In this document: one piece after another, positions 51,942 through 62,336 of the stretch
How positions within the stretch are numbered: position 1 is the stretch's first letter
Layout of the letters: each line of letters starts with the position of its first letter
Origin: Lepidostoma basale
Taxonomy: Eukaryota; Arthropoda; Insecta; Trichoptera; Lepidostomatidae
Length of the DNA: 64,000 nt
Direction of reading: 5' to 3'
Assembly: GCA_022606425.2 (NCBI GenBank)
Contig: JAHDVF020001036.1
Location: 124,001 to 188,000, forward strand
Translations under genes and position numbers: made by a program
Notes under the pieces: model-generated
Told to the model about the DNA's origin: nothing
Databases searched by the model: none
The model's input: only the letters and a program-made list of their open reading frames with translations

Positions 51942-52190
51942 TATTATTATTTTGAATCGCTCTTTACATCATTATAGCGCGAGCCAAATCGGTGCAAAGG
52001 ATACAGCAATTATATTGATTCTCGTGACGTGTGATAGAAAGCTCATCTATTGCTATTTTATTGTCAAGTGAATTCTATAATACACCAGACTCAAAGACAA
52101 TGTGACAATCACACTGCCATCGCCGGGAATCGAACAAGGGACCTACGGGACGACAGTCAAAGCACTGACCACTCGGCCACGAAGGTCGTG
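51942..52190 (-). mobile_element. SINE-T copy
   Basis: Tail ATTATTATTTTGAATCGCTC, body TTGATTCTCGTGACGTGTGA, AATGTGACAATCACACTGCC, B box in GGGAATCGAAC, head GGCCACGAAGGTCG. Confidence 0.8.
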
Positions 52191-52194
52191 AATG

Positions 52195-52855
52195 TATGTT
52201 TATATAATGATGTTTAAGTGTAGAGTATTCTCGTGAAAAACGGCAAGTTGGTTCTGCATTTTTTCCTGCAACTTCTTTGAAACACCTTGTTCTCATCGCA
52301 TCTAAATTATACACGCACACAAGCGAAACGGGTATTTGAAAATTTATGCATTCAACGATTTATTTCTGTGTGGGTGAAAATTACAGTTATTGATTGGTGT
52401 GCAAAAATTAAATAAGTTTCTGAATTATAGTCCAATTGGCCAGTAGCTTTGGAAATTAAAATATCGATTGCATTTTTCCTATGATTAGATTCAAGGGAAA
52501 TTAGCAAGGTCACTACGTGAACAAGTATAATTATTTTAATGATACGGCGAGTATAAACACGAATCGGGAGTTTTTGGTGGAATAGGATATAATAGGATTA
52601 ACGGATTAATATCGATTATAAATACAAAATGCGAAACAGAGTTTTTAAATAGGAACACATTTAAATTTAAAATAAAAATACTAGAATATACGTTCGTATA
52701 TAGATCATAGATTGCCAACCTTTTCAAGACCACTGTGCACCGCCACCTTTAAAAGAAAAAATAAAATACAACGCCCCCTATCCCATGAAAATAAGGTACT
52801 TGTATACCAAATATTAGAATAATCAAATGATTTTACTGAAATCTCTTGATGGAAG
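52195..52855. other. No gene; possible hAT-end scrap
   Basis: 52710-52760 (TTGCCAACCTTTTCAAGACC) recalls the end of a hAT element but no partner end was found. The rest is AT-rich. Confidence 0.35.
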
Positions 52856-52859
52856 TTCA

Positions 52860-52986
52860 TTTTAAATAATAATTAAATAAAACGATGTTTTTTAACTACT
52901 TCCACTTTTGTCTTTATTTAGACGGCTGTCTAAATAAAGACAAAAGTGGAAGTAGTTAAAAAACATCGTTTTATTTAATTATTATT
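52860..52986. mobile_element. Hh3 palindrome, core deleted, almost perfect
   Basis: About 59-bp arms: AAATAAAACGATGTTTTTTA.. to TTTATTTAGAC, then the inverse. Only a few bases lie between arms. Flank GATTTTACTGAAATCTCTTG matches the Hh3 flank at 11.8 kb. Confidence 0.75.
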
Positions 52987-53256
52987 CAAATATTAGAATA
53001 TTGTTACATAAATATTACCTTTTTTTTATTCCTTTTCTCTCTCGGAACATGCCTGATTGCGTCTTTGCTTAAAAACTTGAATCGATTTATACCGTCAATA
53101 CTAAACAAAATTAGGTGTACGAATACTTAATGTATTTTTTCTATTATTTATATAACTTAAAAAAAATAATAAAAAATATGAATGTACATAAAAAAATAAT
53201 ATCACGATAGAAATGATACAAATTATTATATTATTCTAATTAGATTCGTCTATAAC

Positions 53257-53827
53257 AAAAGAAAACGAAGATCGCAAGGAAATCGAAAGAAGAATCACAA
53301 TTGGTAACAAAACATTCTTCTCTCTACTACCAGCGCTCAAATCAAGAAACGTACACTGGAAAACCAAAATCACCCTGTATAAAACAATCATCCGAACAGT
53401 AGTGATCTATGGGTGTGAGGCGTGGACAATGACAGCGAAATCTGCAGAGCGACTGGATACTTTTGAGAGAAGGGTGCTGCGCAGAATTCTGGGGCCTGTG
53501 AATGACGGTGAAGACTGGAGAGTGCGGCATAATGACGAGCTGTACAATATTTACAAAGCTCCCAGTCTCTCCACACAGGTCAGACTGAATAGACTGAGAT
53601 GGGCCGGTCACGTGCAGAGGATGCCGTCATCGCGAACCCCAAAAAGATTGCTGGAGTGGCACCCAGGTGGTAGAAGACCAATTGGACGACCAAGGCTGCG
53701 ATGGGAGGATGAAGTTGGGAGAGATGGAACAAGATTGTTAAGAGTGTCAGATTGGAGGGTCGAAACGGAGGACAGGAGGAGTTGGAGGCGAAGAATACTG
53801 GAGGCTAAGGCTCGATATGGGCTGTAG
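53257..53827 (+). CDS. LINE-K C-terminal fragment
   Basis: One open frame: DRKEIERRITIGNKTFFSL, KITLYKTIIRTVVIYGCEAW, FERRVLRRILGPVNDGEDWR, ELYNIYKAPSLSTQVR, RLRWAGHVQRMPSSRTPKRL, GRRPIGRPRLRWEDEV and a stop at 53827, then GGCCATC(GAA)n. 190 codons, no break, so relatively young. RT catalytic part absent. RTE-like C-terminal layout, close to LINE-B. Confidence 0.85.
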
Positions 53828-53869
53828 GGCCATCGAAGAAGAAGAAGAAGAATTAGATTAATAATTAAT

Positions 53870-54414
53870 TTTGTTGAAAAAGGCTTTGTGCTGCAAATAC
53901 AACAAAACCCACGAGCTAAGCTCTATTTTCATAGTTTTAAATTAAAATTATAAACTTTCTTCGATATCACTGAAATAAAATGGACGTAATTACATTTTTA
54001 ATATCATTACAAAAAAATCTCGTTTCTCCATACAAGATTGCATTAAATGGTATACTAATAGTCGTAATTATATAAAATTGCTTTCAGCGTTAAATAATTA
54101 TGGAGTTACAGCACTAAGGTTATATAAACAGTCGAGTAATACTGTCATTCAACTGGCGGTGGTCATTGATCAAACCGGACTACATCCAGTTGAATGATGG
54201 GGACGCAGGTTTCTTGTATTCAACAAAAATATTAAGTAAAATTATAATATTAGAAATAAATTAGTTATATTTAATAAACGTGAAGAGTTATATAGTAATA
54301 ATGTCAAATTCAATCTAAGAAAAAAGATATCGAATAATATTTATATTTATCACAGACGAAATAATTAATATACATTTAGAATTATATGCTATAAAAAAAA
54401 CTTATGTGTAAAAA
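53870..54414. other. No recognised gene; promoter-like hairpin region inside
   Basis: AT-rich. TATATAAA at 54121-54128 followed by TCATTC at 54145 and a 12-bp inverted repeat (listed separately). Confidence 0.35.
54121..54197 (+). promoter_or_regulatory. Core-promoter-like TATA + initiator with inverted repeat
   Basis: TATATAAA at 54121, initiator-like TCATTC at 54145-54150 (about 26 bp to the A), and TCATTCAACTGG / CCAGTTGAATGA (54145-54156, 54186-54197) forming a 12-bp stem with a 29-nt loop. No transcript or frame follows, so function is a guess. Confidence 0.25.
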
Positions 54415-54600
54415 TTGATTTGCCAGTTTCGGCTGGTCGCTTCCATTTTTTAAATATTTTTTTTGGAAAAACAAGATTATAATAATATCATTTATTGTAC
54501 TGCCCTGATGAAGTTATTACACTGCCCTGACGAAGCTTGGGTCCAAGCAAAACTAGTTGGCATCAATTATAATAAGAATACAGTGGTAAAATATAAAGAA
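54415..54600. mobile_element. Hh8 element
   Basis: Left antisense piece TTTGCCAGTTTCGGCTGGTC near 54420; right plus unit at 54527-54558. A partial duplicate of the start (TGCCCTGATGAAG) lies at 54502. Only copy of this family in the window. Confidence 0.5.
54527..54558 (+). ncRNA. Hammerhead ribozyme motif, Hh8
   Basis: CTGACGA, stem II GCTTGG/CCAAGC (6 bp perfect, 2-nt loop as drawn), AAAAC in place of GAAAC, then CTAG palindrome and GTT. TGCC before the core pairs perfectly with GGCA after GTT. One core base altered. Confidence 0.55.
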
Positions 54601-54817
54601 TTATATTATTTTATACCTATAAGTTTAAAATGTCTAACCACAATGTGAGTGTTAAATATGAAATTTTATATTGTTTTTTTGTCTTCGGATAACGATCAGA
54701 TAAAATTACGTTCGAGAAATTATACATTTTTTATTAGAATATTATTGTATTTTATTTACATTGCTTAAAAAGTATTGGTTCATGTTAGCAAGCCATTTTA
54801 CACTTAAAATTTAATGA

Positions 54818-54965
54818 ATTATTATCACGTTTTCTACAAGTTCTTTTTATTTTTATGGAAATGTATTTGTCATTCCCATAAAATGTGATAAAACTTTTAG
54901 AAAACAGACGTGATCATTCATTATAGAATATGGCATTTTACACCATTGTTAAAGGTACAATAAAT
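54818..54965. mobile_element. Hh1 deletion derivative without core
   Basis: ATCACGTTTTCTACAAGTTC and the inverse AACTTTTAGAAAACAGACG meet near GTATTTGTCATTCCC. GGCATTTTACACCATTGTT follows. Confidence 0.55.
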
Positions 54966-55254
54966 ATAGGAGTATCATATATTGTTTCCTGTTTCTTTAT
55001 TTAAGTAAATTAATGTGGAAAATAAACAGTGATGTTTTTAAATTTTAAAGTTATTACAATGGAATTCTAACGCCTTAACCTTCAATAACGTACAAACTTT
55101 TCATTAATTTTCTTAATAAATAGATATATTTTGATTATAAAAAGGTTCTTAAAACCCCCTTCCTAAAATGGTTTACTCCATTTAGAAGGTAAGGAAACTC
55201 TATACGTGTAATCATACATGTGCTTACCAGTTTCAACCCAGACGAAACACATTA

Positions 55255-55430
55255 TTTTTAATTTCTTCTATGTTCACCATACTTTGTGTTGTAGATGTTT
55301 TATTTGTCTTTTTCTTTTTTACATACTTTGTATATATAATACAACACTAACATTTAAAAAAAATTAAAATTATATATCAGACATGTTTCGGACAACCAGT
55401 CCTTCCTCAGTGATATTATAAAGATACATA
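55255..55430 (-). mobile_element. Hh2 half with hammerhead motif
   Basis: Outer TTCTTCTATGTTCACCATAC, ATACTTTGTATATATAATAC, then the antisense unit at 55380-55410: CTGAGGA, stem GGAC/GTCC, GAAAC, ATGTC (core consistent with CUGANGA). Confidence 0.7.
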
Positions 55431-55439
55431 TTTAAAATA

Positions 55440-55770
55440 TTATAATTTTTTTAAAGGATTAATTGTATCTCAAAAGATACGAAGATGTTAATTGTTTTCT
55501 GGGAACAGAATATGGTGGTCGAGGCGCTTACAGGACTTATGACCTGTCATTGGTTGGGTTAAGTGCACGCTTTATGTAATACAACATTCCCCATTCCACC
55601 CTTTTTACGACCACCACGTCTGACAAATTTTTGGAAGTTGTATATATGCTACTATGTAACACCATACTTAACATGTTATATTTTTGCAATACCCGCAATA
55701 CCCGCAATGGTTAAAATCCAGTATTTGTCTACAAGTATTTGTATACATTCAAAATGTTGTAAAAACTATA
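55440..55770. mobile_element. FB3 element with both outer ends
   Basis: AATTGTATCTCAAAAGATACG at left, GTGGTCGAGGCGCTTACAGG, ACAACATTCCCCATTCCACC, then the right outer end ACCCGCAATGGTTAAAATCC..TACATTCAAAATG. The right inner repeat is missing. Confidence 0.65.
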
Positions 55771-56243
55771 TTTTTATGTCATTATTGCTCTATGAAAGCT
55801 CCGCAATTTTAAGTATTTTTCAATCAATGCGAAGCTCTTTTTGGTTTGTAATTTGATTTAGATTTACTAAGTAAATTATGACGTTTTCTTAAGTAATTGT
55901 ATTTTGTTCTAGACTCATCAAAATAAAAGTTCTCATCCGTAGCGCTACACCTGTCATCCATATAAGGGAGATACCTTCACTTTCATTATAGGGGGACCCG
56001 TCCAGTCACTAGACACCGTGCACTGACCGCACCAGTGGTTGTCAAACTATTTACTGCCATAACGTCAGTAATGTTTGAGCTTCCATAAGCGAAATTCTGT
56101 GCACCATTTTGGAATTATCTAAAAACTATTTTTTAGATAAATTTTATGATATTTTTGTCCCTGTTAGGGTATTGTGAAATATTCTTTGTGATAAATAAAT
56201 ATTATTAAAATTTGTATTTAAAAAACTAAAATAACACATTTAT
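55771..56243. other. No gene; single-copy
   Basis: 55930-56060 is GC-richer. CAGTGGTTGTCAAACTATTT at about 56030 looks like one end of a hAT element; no mate found. Confidence 0.35.
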
Positions 56244-56255
56244 TTATATAATATA

Positions 56256-56790
56256 ACTAACTAACTAACCATCACGCCGTCTCCCCGAAAGGGTTGGCAG
56301 AAAGAATGGACTGTCACACTTTTACTGATGCGGCACCCCATCCTTCTCTTTTCGCCCCGCGGGAGACGCGGTGTGATGGGTTGCGAACCTCATCGCCACC
56401 AATAGGCATCTCCCGCGCACACTTCGATCGTCCAACACCCCCAAAATAAATCTAAAACAAATAATATAAAATACAATGATATAAAATAAAATAACAAAAT
56501 AAAAATAATTTAACACAAAATGTTCTTTTTAGATGGTGCACATATTGTCTATTTAATTTATGTTCCACGAATCCACCATTTTTTTAATTTATCACATAAT
56601 GTAATAACACATAATGTTTTTTTCGATGTTGCACATGTTGACATGGACGATCCGGACTTTTGTGTTTGTTTAATTTATGTTACACGTATCCACCATTTTT
56701 TAAATTAGCTGTAAGTAGGCACTTAACCAGCAAGAACTTAAAAATAATATTGAAGAAATTATTCAAATTGTCATTGGAACAAATGAAAAA
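56256..56790 (-). mobile_element. NonA-1, 5'-truncated, perfect 12-bp TSD
   Basis: TTATATAATATA at 56244-56255 and 56791-56802. Tail CTAACTAAC at left; lacks the first ~130 bp of the full-length form. 56590-56660 repeats the TTTAACACAAAATGTT.. segment, an internal duplication. Confidence 0.85.
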
Positions 56791-56802
56791 TTATATAATA
56801 TA

Positions 56803-57197
56803 TGGTTGTTAAATCTGTATATGGACAAGTGTATGAATACTAGACAAAGTAATCAACTTGATTCACTGTACAATCGTAATCAGTAACAAGTTTTAAATTT
56901 AAATGTAAATATTTTTTTCAACGCGCTAACAAAATCACAATAAAAGCGCCAAATTGTTTTCCTTTTGTATTCTACACTACTATCATACAACGATAATCAG
57001 AACTCAAATAATCTAAAAACGTTTTCGGCATGCGCATCGTGTGCATTTCGAATTACTTTCGGTGAGAATCTAGCTATTTTTCTCTCGCTTTCGCGTATTA
57101 AAAATATTCTCGTTCTCTAGATTGGTGGCATCTGGGTTTTCGACTGTTTGAATTATGAAGAAAAAAATATGACATGTCTCTGTAAAGCTCTCGCGCC
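56803..57197. other. Single-copy, possibly LTR-like
   Basis: With 57448-57740 this forms about 680 bp of GC-variable sequence split by a MITE. It begins TGTTAAATC and ends near TTAAAACA, with AATAAA at 57560. No duplicate LTR, TSD or pol frame is present, so no call is made. Confidence 0.25.
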
Positions 57198-57447
57198 CAT
57201 TGGCGGTACTTCCATAAAAGCCTAGAAGCCCGGCTTGCGTAAGAAATTTTGAATCAAAACCTCTTCTGGCTTACAGAGGTTCAGCTCTTGTGACTATTCC
57301 TCTTACTTCTGATGGGAACATTGCTGGAAGGTGATTTGGTGGGCTGTTGGTTTATGAGGGGGCACGATTAACTAGATTTGGGGGGTTTTGATTCAAAATT
57401 TCTTACGCAAGCTGGGCTTCTGGGCTTCTATAGGAGTACCGCCACTG
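57198..57447. mobile_element. MITE, hAT-like ends, copy 2
   Basis: CATTGGCGGTACTTCC to GAGTACCGCCACTG, TSD CTCGCGCC at 57190-57197 and 57448-57455 (8 bp). About 250 bp, homologous to 35137-35385. The 8-bp target supports hAT. Confidence 0.8.
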
Positions 57448-57747
57448 CTCGCGCCCCACTTTGCGAATCTCTGGTCTACAACCGACCACACCGCGACCGG
57501 TAGCCCCGCCTGAACTCGGAACTCGCTTTACGAGTGTGCCAATTATCGATCTGTTAAGCAAATAAACTTCGCATTGAACGCCGAAGGAAGAATCAATACT
57601 TCACGCTTCATCAGTCGCGTCCTTAGCTGTGGGTGTTAATTTCTCGAGTGCGAGTGGACTTGTTCAACAAACGTGAGAAATCTCTGACGACCTTGAGCAA
57701 TATCGAATTGTGAGAACTCTTATTAAAACATGTTAAATAAATCAATC
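57448..57747. other. Single-copy GC-richer stretch
   Basis: Continuation of 56803-57197 across the MITE. CGACCACACCGCGACCGG and GAACGCCGAAGGAAG; no frame. Confidence 0.35.
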
Positions 57748-58430
57748 TTAATATAATAATAATAAATTGGATAATTTATAAAGCGCCATTTTTATAAATT
57801 GCTCATCTCAAGGGCGCTGAAGAAGTTGCTCCGTTTTATCAACTAGATAATAATAATAATGATAAAAAAAAATATATAAACATATTTAATATGAGGGCTG
57901 CACCCGACAAAATCGATCAGCCCTTCCTGTCAGGAAATGATAATTTGAAAAGGTGCGTTTTGAGTCTCGATCTAAACTCTGATTGATTCTCAATGCACTT
58001 AAGGTCTGCTGGAAGACTGTTCCAGGCTAAAGGGCCGGCTACCGCGAAGGCTCGGTCGCCAAAGTTTGTGCATGGACAGCGTTTTGGCACAGTCAATCTA
58101 CCGATCGCAGAAGACTTAGCTGATCGCAATGTAGACTGTCTAGCATTCAGGTTCTCGTTGATGCAGAGTTCAGATATATAAGCTGGTGCCATTCCATGCA
58201 ACGCCTTATATATCGTCCAGCAGAGCTTGTATTGTATCCTTTCTGGACATTTGAGCCAGTGGAGCTCCTTAAGATGCTGTGTTATGTGACAACTCTTTGG
58301 CACACCCCTAATCAGTCTTGTTGCTGCATTGAATGCAGACTGGGGTTTATTTATTTGCTGTTTGGGGATGTTGGCGTAGACACCATTGCAGTAATCTAGT
58401 CGGGATCTTAGTAGATTGCATACAAAAACT
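57748..58430 (-). mobile_element. LINE-L (L2/CR1-like) 3' part
   Basis: Covers the open C-terminal frame plus about 165 bp of 3' UTR ending CTCAAGGGCGCTGAAG..GCGCCATTTTTATAAATT and a TTATTATTATA-like tail. The UTR motif is shared with the LINE-L copy at 6.7 kb. Confidence 0.75.
57917..58430 (-). CDS. LINE-L C-terminal domain, open
   Basis: VCNLLRSRLDYCNGVYANIP (hallmark SRLDYCN), AATRLIRGVPKSCHITQHLK, LHWLKCPERIQYKLCWTIYK, ALHGMAPAYISELC, NFGDRAFAVAGPLAWNSLPA, FRSRLKTHLFKLSF and a stop at 57917. About 171 codons without a break, all C-terminal to the catalytic core. Typical of the L2/CR1 group. Confidence 0.85.
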
Positions 58431-58475
58431 GTTTATTAAACTCACATACATGTTATTGTTGTTAGTTAAAATTTC

Positions 58476-58979
58476 TTCTTCTTCACTTCATGGCAGTGCA
58501 CAATGGTGTTCTTCTACCGACCCTTATTTATGGAAGCGAAGCATGGAACTGGCAAAAGAAGGATGAAAGTAGAATAAATGCAGTAGAAATGAGATCTCTT
58601 AGACGAATGTGTGGATACTCTGTGTATGATAGAGTGTCGAATGAAAATATAAGTAGTGAATGCGGTGCGAATGATGGTGTCATGAACAAAATAATGAATG
58701 GATCATTAAGATGGTTTGGACACATGGAAAGAATGGTAAAAACAATTATATGTTAATGATGTAAATGGAACCAGAAATAGAAGAAGACCGAGGAAAACGT
58801 GGCACGATCAAATAAATCAAATATTGAATGTCGGCCATGTGAGGAGTCAGAGAAATCGTCGCGCGTGCATGACACGATGTATGAATGTTGAGGAAGCGAG
58901 AGAAATATGTCAGGAAAGAAAAGTGTGGTACTCCATTATTTCTGCCTACCCCTTCGGGAGACGGCGTGATGGTTAGTTA
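58476..58979 (+). pseudogene. LINE-A (TTAG-tail) with 15-bp TSD
   Basis: GTTAGTTAAAATTTC at 58461-58475 and 58980-58994. Coding MAVHNGVLLPTLIYGSEAW, MCGYSVYDRVSNENISSEC, SLRWFGHMER then a small deletion and frame change to the terminus. The target itself contains GTTAGTT, like the tail. Confidence 0.85.
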
Positions 58980-59089
58980 GTTAGTTAAAATTTCATGGTA
59001 GAAGTTCATTGTAAATAATGAAAAAAAAAAACTTTATACAAAATATTTAGTTGAGTTTCACTTAGTTTTGCGGTTTCGACCGTTTTCTG

Positions 59090-59510
59090 CTGCTAACATA
59101 TTTTTTAATACGAATGTGTCTGTTTCTAGAAGTTTTATTATGTTTTATGGGAATTAAAAACTTTCCTCTGATGAGGCATTATCTACATACTCGTATATAT
59201 AAAATAAGTGCAGGGAGATCGCAACTATAAGAGAAGTGCAGGGCGACCGCAACTACGGTGGAAGGAGGATCTGAACAGACACGTCGGAATAACCTGGATG
59301 CATCAGCACAGGACAGAGTGACATGGAAGCGAATGGAGGAGGCCTTTGTCCAAGAGTGGACGGGTATAGGCTGAGGAAGAAGAAGAAGAAGAAGGCATTA
59401 TCAAATGAGCCCTGCTAATACATTTAATAATGGCTTAGACAGGCAAAACATGTCATTCACATAAAAGATAATAAAACTTCTAGAAATCAAACGTTTTCAT
59501 TCGAATTTAT
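59090..59510. mobile_element. Hh1 foldback split by LINE-M
   Basis: Left arm TTAATACGAATGTGTCTG, right unit at 59424-59454 (TTAATAA, AAAAC, ATGTC; degenerate) and right arm CGTTTTCATTCGAATTTA. Confidence 0.65.
59184..59392 (+). pseudogene. LINE-M 3' end with 10-bp TSD
   Basis: AGGCATTATC at 59174-59183 and 59393-59402. Codons RPQLRWKEDLNRHVGITWM, AQDRVTWKRMEEAFVQEWTG and a stop, then (GAA)n. An RTE-like C-terminal tip, about 60 codons. Confidence 0.8.
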
Positions 59511-59707
59511 AAGTAGAAAAATTACTGTAATAAAATGAAACAGATTTGTATATACAGTACATTTTTTTGGTAAAACCAAAAAAAAATGTTTGTCAATAAT
59601 GATTCCTAAATAAAATAATACGTATTTTTAATATTAAACAAAGATAGTAGATACATCGTTTCCTTATTAAAATTTGAACCTTACATTAAATCTAGAAAAG
59701 ATTTATG
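59511..59707. other. AT-rich, nothing recognised
   Basis: No repeat or coding signal. Confidence 0.35.
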
Positions 59708-59717
59708 ATATATAATA

Positions 59718-59884
59718 TAACTAACTAACTAACCATCACGCTGTCTCTCTGAAGGGGTAGGCAGAAATAATGGACTGCCACACTTTTCTTTCCTGACATA
59801 TTTCTCTCGCTTCCTCAACATTCAGACATCGTGTCATGCACGCGCGTCGATTTCTCTGACTCCTCACATGGCCGACATTCAATA
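59718..59884 (-). pseudogene. LINE-A 3' end with 10-bp TSD
   Basis: ATATATAATA at 59708-59717 and 59885-59894. 167 bp; minus reads VGHVRSQRNRRACMTRCLNV and ends (TTAG)n. Confidence 0.8.
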
Positions 59885-60181
59885 ATATATAATAAAGTAA
59901 AATCAATGGAACAGATTGTACAATAAATCAAAGTCTAAAGGATGCTAGTTTATTGAAGCTTTTTAAACCAATAATCCCCTGGGAACTCCGTAAGCTAAGG
60001 GCTTCCCATATCCTGCGACAGACGGCGAACGCAAAGGAAATCCTTGACGATCCTGATTAAGATTCAGTGATCCGAAAGCATATGTAGACAGGATGTGCGA
60101 ACTCAGATACGTATTTGCAATCTGTGATCCTTTGATATAAACGGATATTCGATATACATAACATACATGATTACATTTATA

Positions 60182-60872
60182 TAATTTTAAAATTAAAGCA
60201 TCGTTAGTAAACTAACATTATTGATTAATGATAGTGTTAATTTGCCACAACACGGTACTCTGGTTCCACCTAATATGTATGAAAGCGAAGCATGGAACTG
60301 GCAGGAATATAAATGTGGTAGAGATGAGATCCCTTATGGCGGTAAAACGATGTACGCCAAAATTTAAAATGCTGATTTTAGAAAGTAATGTAGAGTGGAT
60401 GAAAGTATTATGAACAATTTCTTCTATATTCGTCTTTACTTTTTGTTGTAGATTCACATTTGAATAACTTCAGTGATCTTCGTGGCAGAGTAATGAGAGC
60501 TCTGACTAAGTATGACTTAGTAAAAATTTATATAATTTTAAAATAAAAAACTCCATCGTCAGAAAAATAACATTTTTGGGTGATTATAGTGTTAATTTGC
60601 CATAACACCGTGCTCTGGTTCCATCCATAATGTATGGAAGCGAAGCATGAAACTGGCAGGAAAATAAATGTGGTAGAGATGAGATCCCTTCTACGTATTG
60701 GTGGTAAAACGATGTATGGCAGAATTTGAAATGCTGATTTCAGAAAGTAATGCTGAGTTGATGAAAGTATTATGAACAATTTCTTCTATATTCGCCTTTA
60801 CTTTTTGTTGTGGATTCACATTTGAATAACTTCGGTGACCTTCGTGGCAGAGTGGTAAGAGCTCTGACTAAT
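60182..60872 (+). repeat. Tandem segmental duplication, period about 350 bp
   Basis: Unit 1 (60182-60516) and unit 2 (60534-60872) each contain TAGTGTTAATTTGCCA, a LINE-A scrap (YGSEAWNWQ, VEMRS), TTTCTTCTATATTCG (Hh2 outer) and a tRNA-SINE head GACCTTCGTGGCAGAGTGGT. The composite must have formed before it duplicated. Confidence 0.75.
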
Positions 60873-61090
60873 CAAATCAAATCAAATCAAATCAGTTTAT
60901 TAACTCAATAGACATTACAAACAGGAAAATATTTAGGGCATCTATTAAGTACAGGTAAGATATTATTATAATACAACAAAGTACCAGGAACGCATTAGAG
61001 ATGGTTCGACATTAGGAAGACAAGATACTTTCTAAAGTCAATAGTATTTGCCCCCTGAACGTACTTTCACTAACATGAAAGATGTCATAG
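60873..61090 (-). pseudogene. LINE-J 3' UTR with (TTGAT)n tail
   Basis: AATCAAATCAAATCAAATCA at left, then AGTTTATTAACTCAATAGAC and the end of the coding part (ACGTACTTTCACTAACATGA). Confidence 0.75.
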
Positions 61091-61114
61091 TAAGATGTCA
61101 TAATCATATTATTA

Positions 61115-61200
61115 ATTTTAAGGGTCGGCCATGTTAGAAATGGGCTTGCGCAAATGACTCGCTTTATGCATGTGCAGGGAACTAAACATATGTGTGAGAA
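61115..61200 (+). pseudogene. LINE-A remnant
   Basis: TTTTAAGGGTCGGCCATGTT, MTRFMHVQ-like codons. Short and worn. Confidence 0.5.
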
Positions 61201-61204
61201 TATG

Positions 61205-62074
61205 TTTTATATATGATTTTTTAGATTACTGGAGAGTTCTGTAATTATTTGTATATTTACTTGATCTAATATTTTTATTCAATTCAAAAGTTCCATATAC
61301 CTATGTTGAATAATTTTTTTCTTCCTTATAAAAATATACTATTTATTTTGTACTTGTATATTCGTCGATGATTATATACAAAATTCACAAACGTGCAAAC
61401 ACTTAACGAGAATTAATAATTGTGAACTTAACGAGATGGTAAGTGCCTTGCGCGTACTCAGCAATCAGCATTTTAAGTTGATCAAACTTTGAATTTGAAT
61501 TTTGAATTCTACAAAAAAATTTGAACTAATCAGCACTTTTAATCAACTATGTCATATACATTATTATGACACGGTAATCCATTTCCGCATGACATTTTAA
61601 GCAAAATAAATACTTGTATAATACTGCATTATGCTGTTTAAGCTTTTGAATAAAATTTAAGTTGACAGGCTACAAAATTTAAAGTCTATAATGTTTTAAA
61701 AAAAAGAACCATTAACGTCGTATACCGTTGCACACAGTGACACACAAGAGGATCAGGAGAGAATACAATAATTAATGTTTATTTTATTCATACGCGCACA
61801 CTGAGCAAGTTAAACTAACTTATTGGCTATTTTGCATGCCATAATCCGATCATTAATATTGGGAAATGGAGGATCTTATTGATAAACAAACAAAATGGAT
61901 GCTATAAATTCTCTTGTGCGCAGAAATAATATATAAAAAGTAAGTGCGATGCATAAAATAAACGGCGGAAGACATTTAAATGATACTACGTATAGCCAAA
62001 ACGTTTTTGTTATTTATTCTTCGTAGAGTCTATGAGAATTCCATCATTTTTGTTGCACAGTGGCAACAGCTATG
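61205..62074. other. 870 bp without recognised feature
   Basis: AT-rich, no long frame, no match to the families above. Confidence 0.4.
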
Positions 62075-62305
62075 ACTTCTTCTTTCCGTGTCCTGTCAGG
62101 TCTCCCCAACGTTGACTATCACCCTTGAGTAGGCCTCCCCGTCCTGGGCAGCTCGGAACATTTCCCCAACGGTCCTCAGCCCCGTCCACTCTCGAATGTT
62201 CCTCAGCCAGGAAACCCTCCTTCTCCCAACACCTCGTCGACTCTCAATCTTGCCCTTCAAGATCAGATGTAATAGTGCGTACTTTTCGCCTATGACTGCC
62301 ACATC
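62075..62305 (-). pseudogene. LINE-G C-terminus
   Basis: Open on minus: GEKYALLHLILKGKIE, GVGRRRVSWLRNIREWTGL, MFRAAQDGEAYSRVIVNVGE and a stop, then an (AAGAAG)-like tail. 5'-truncated copy in good frame. Confidence 0.75.
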
Positions 62306-62336
62306 GAATTAGGCATTACCCATCACACATGTGTAG

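Noticed and set aside
56807..57740. Solo LTR (TG..CA ends, AATAAA)
   Set aside because: No TSD, no second LTR, no primer-binding site and no gag/pol nearby.
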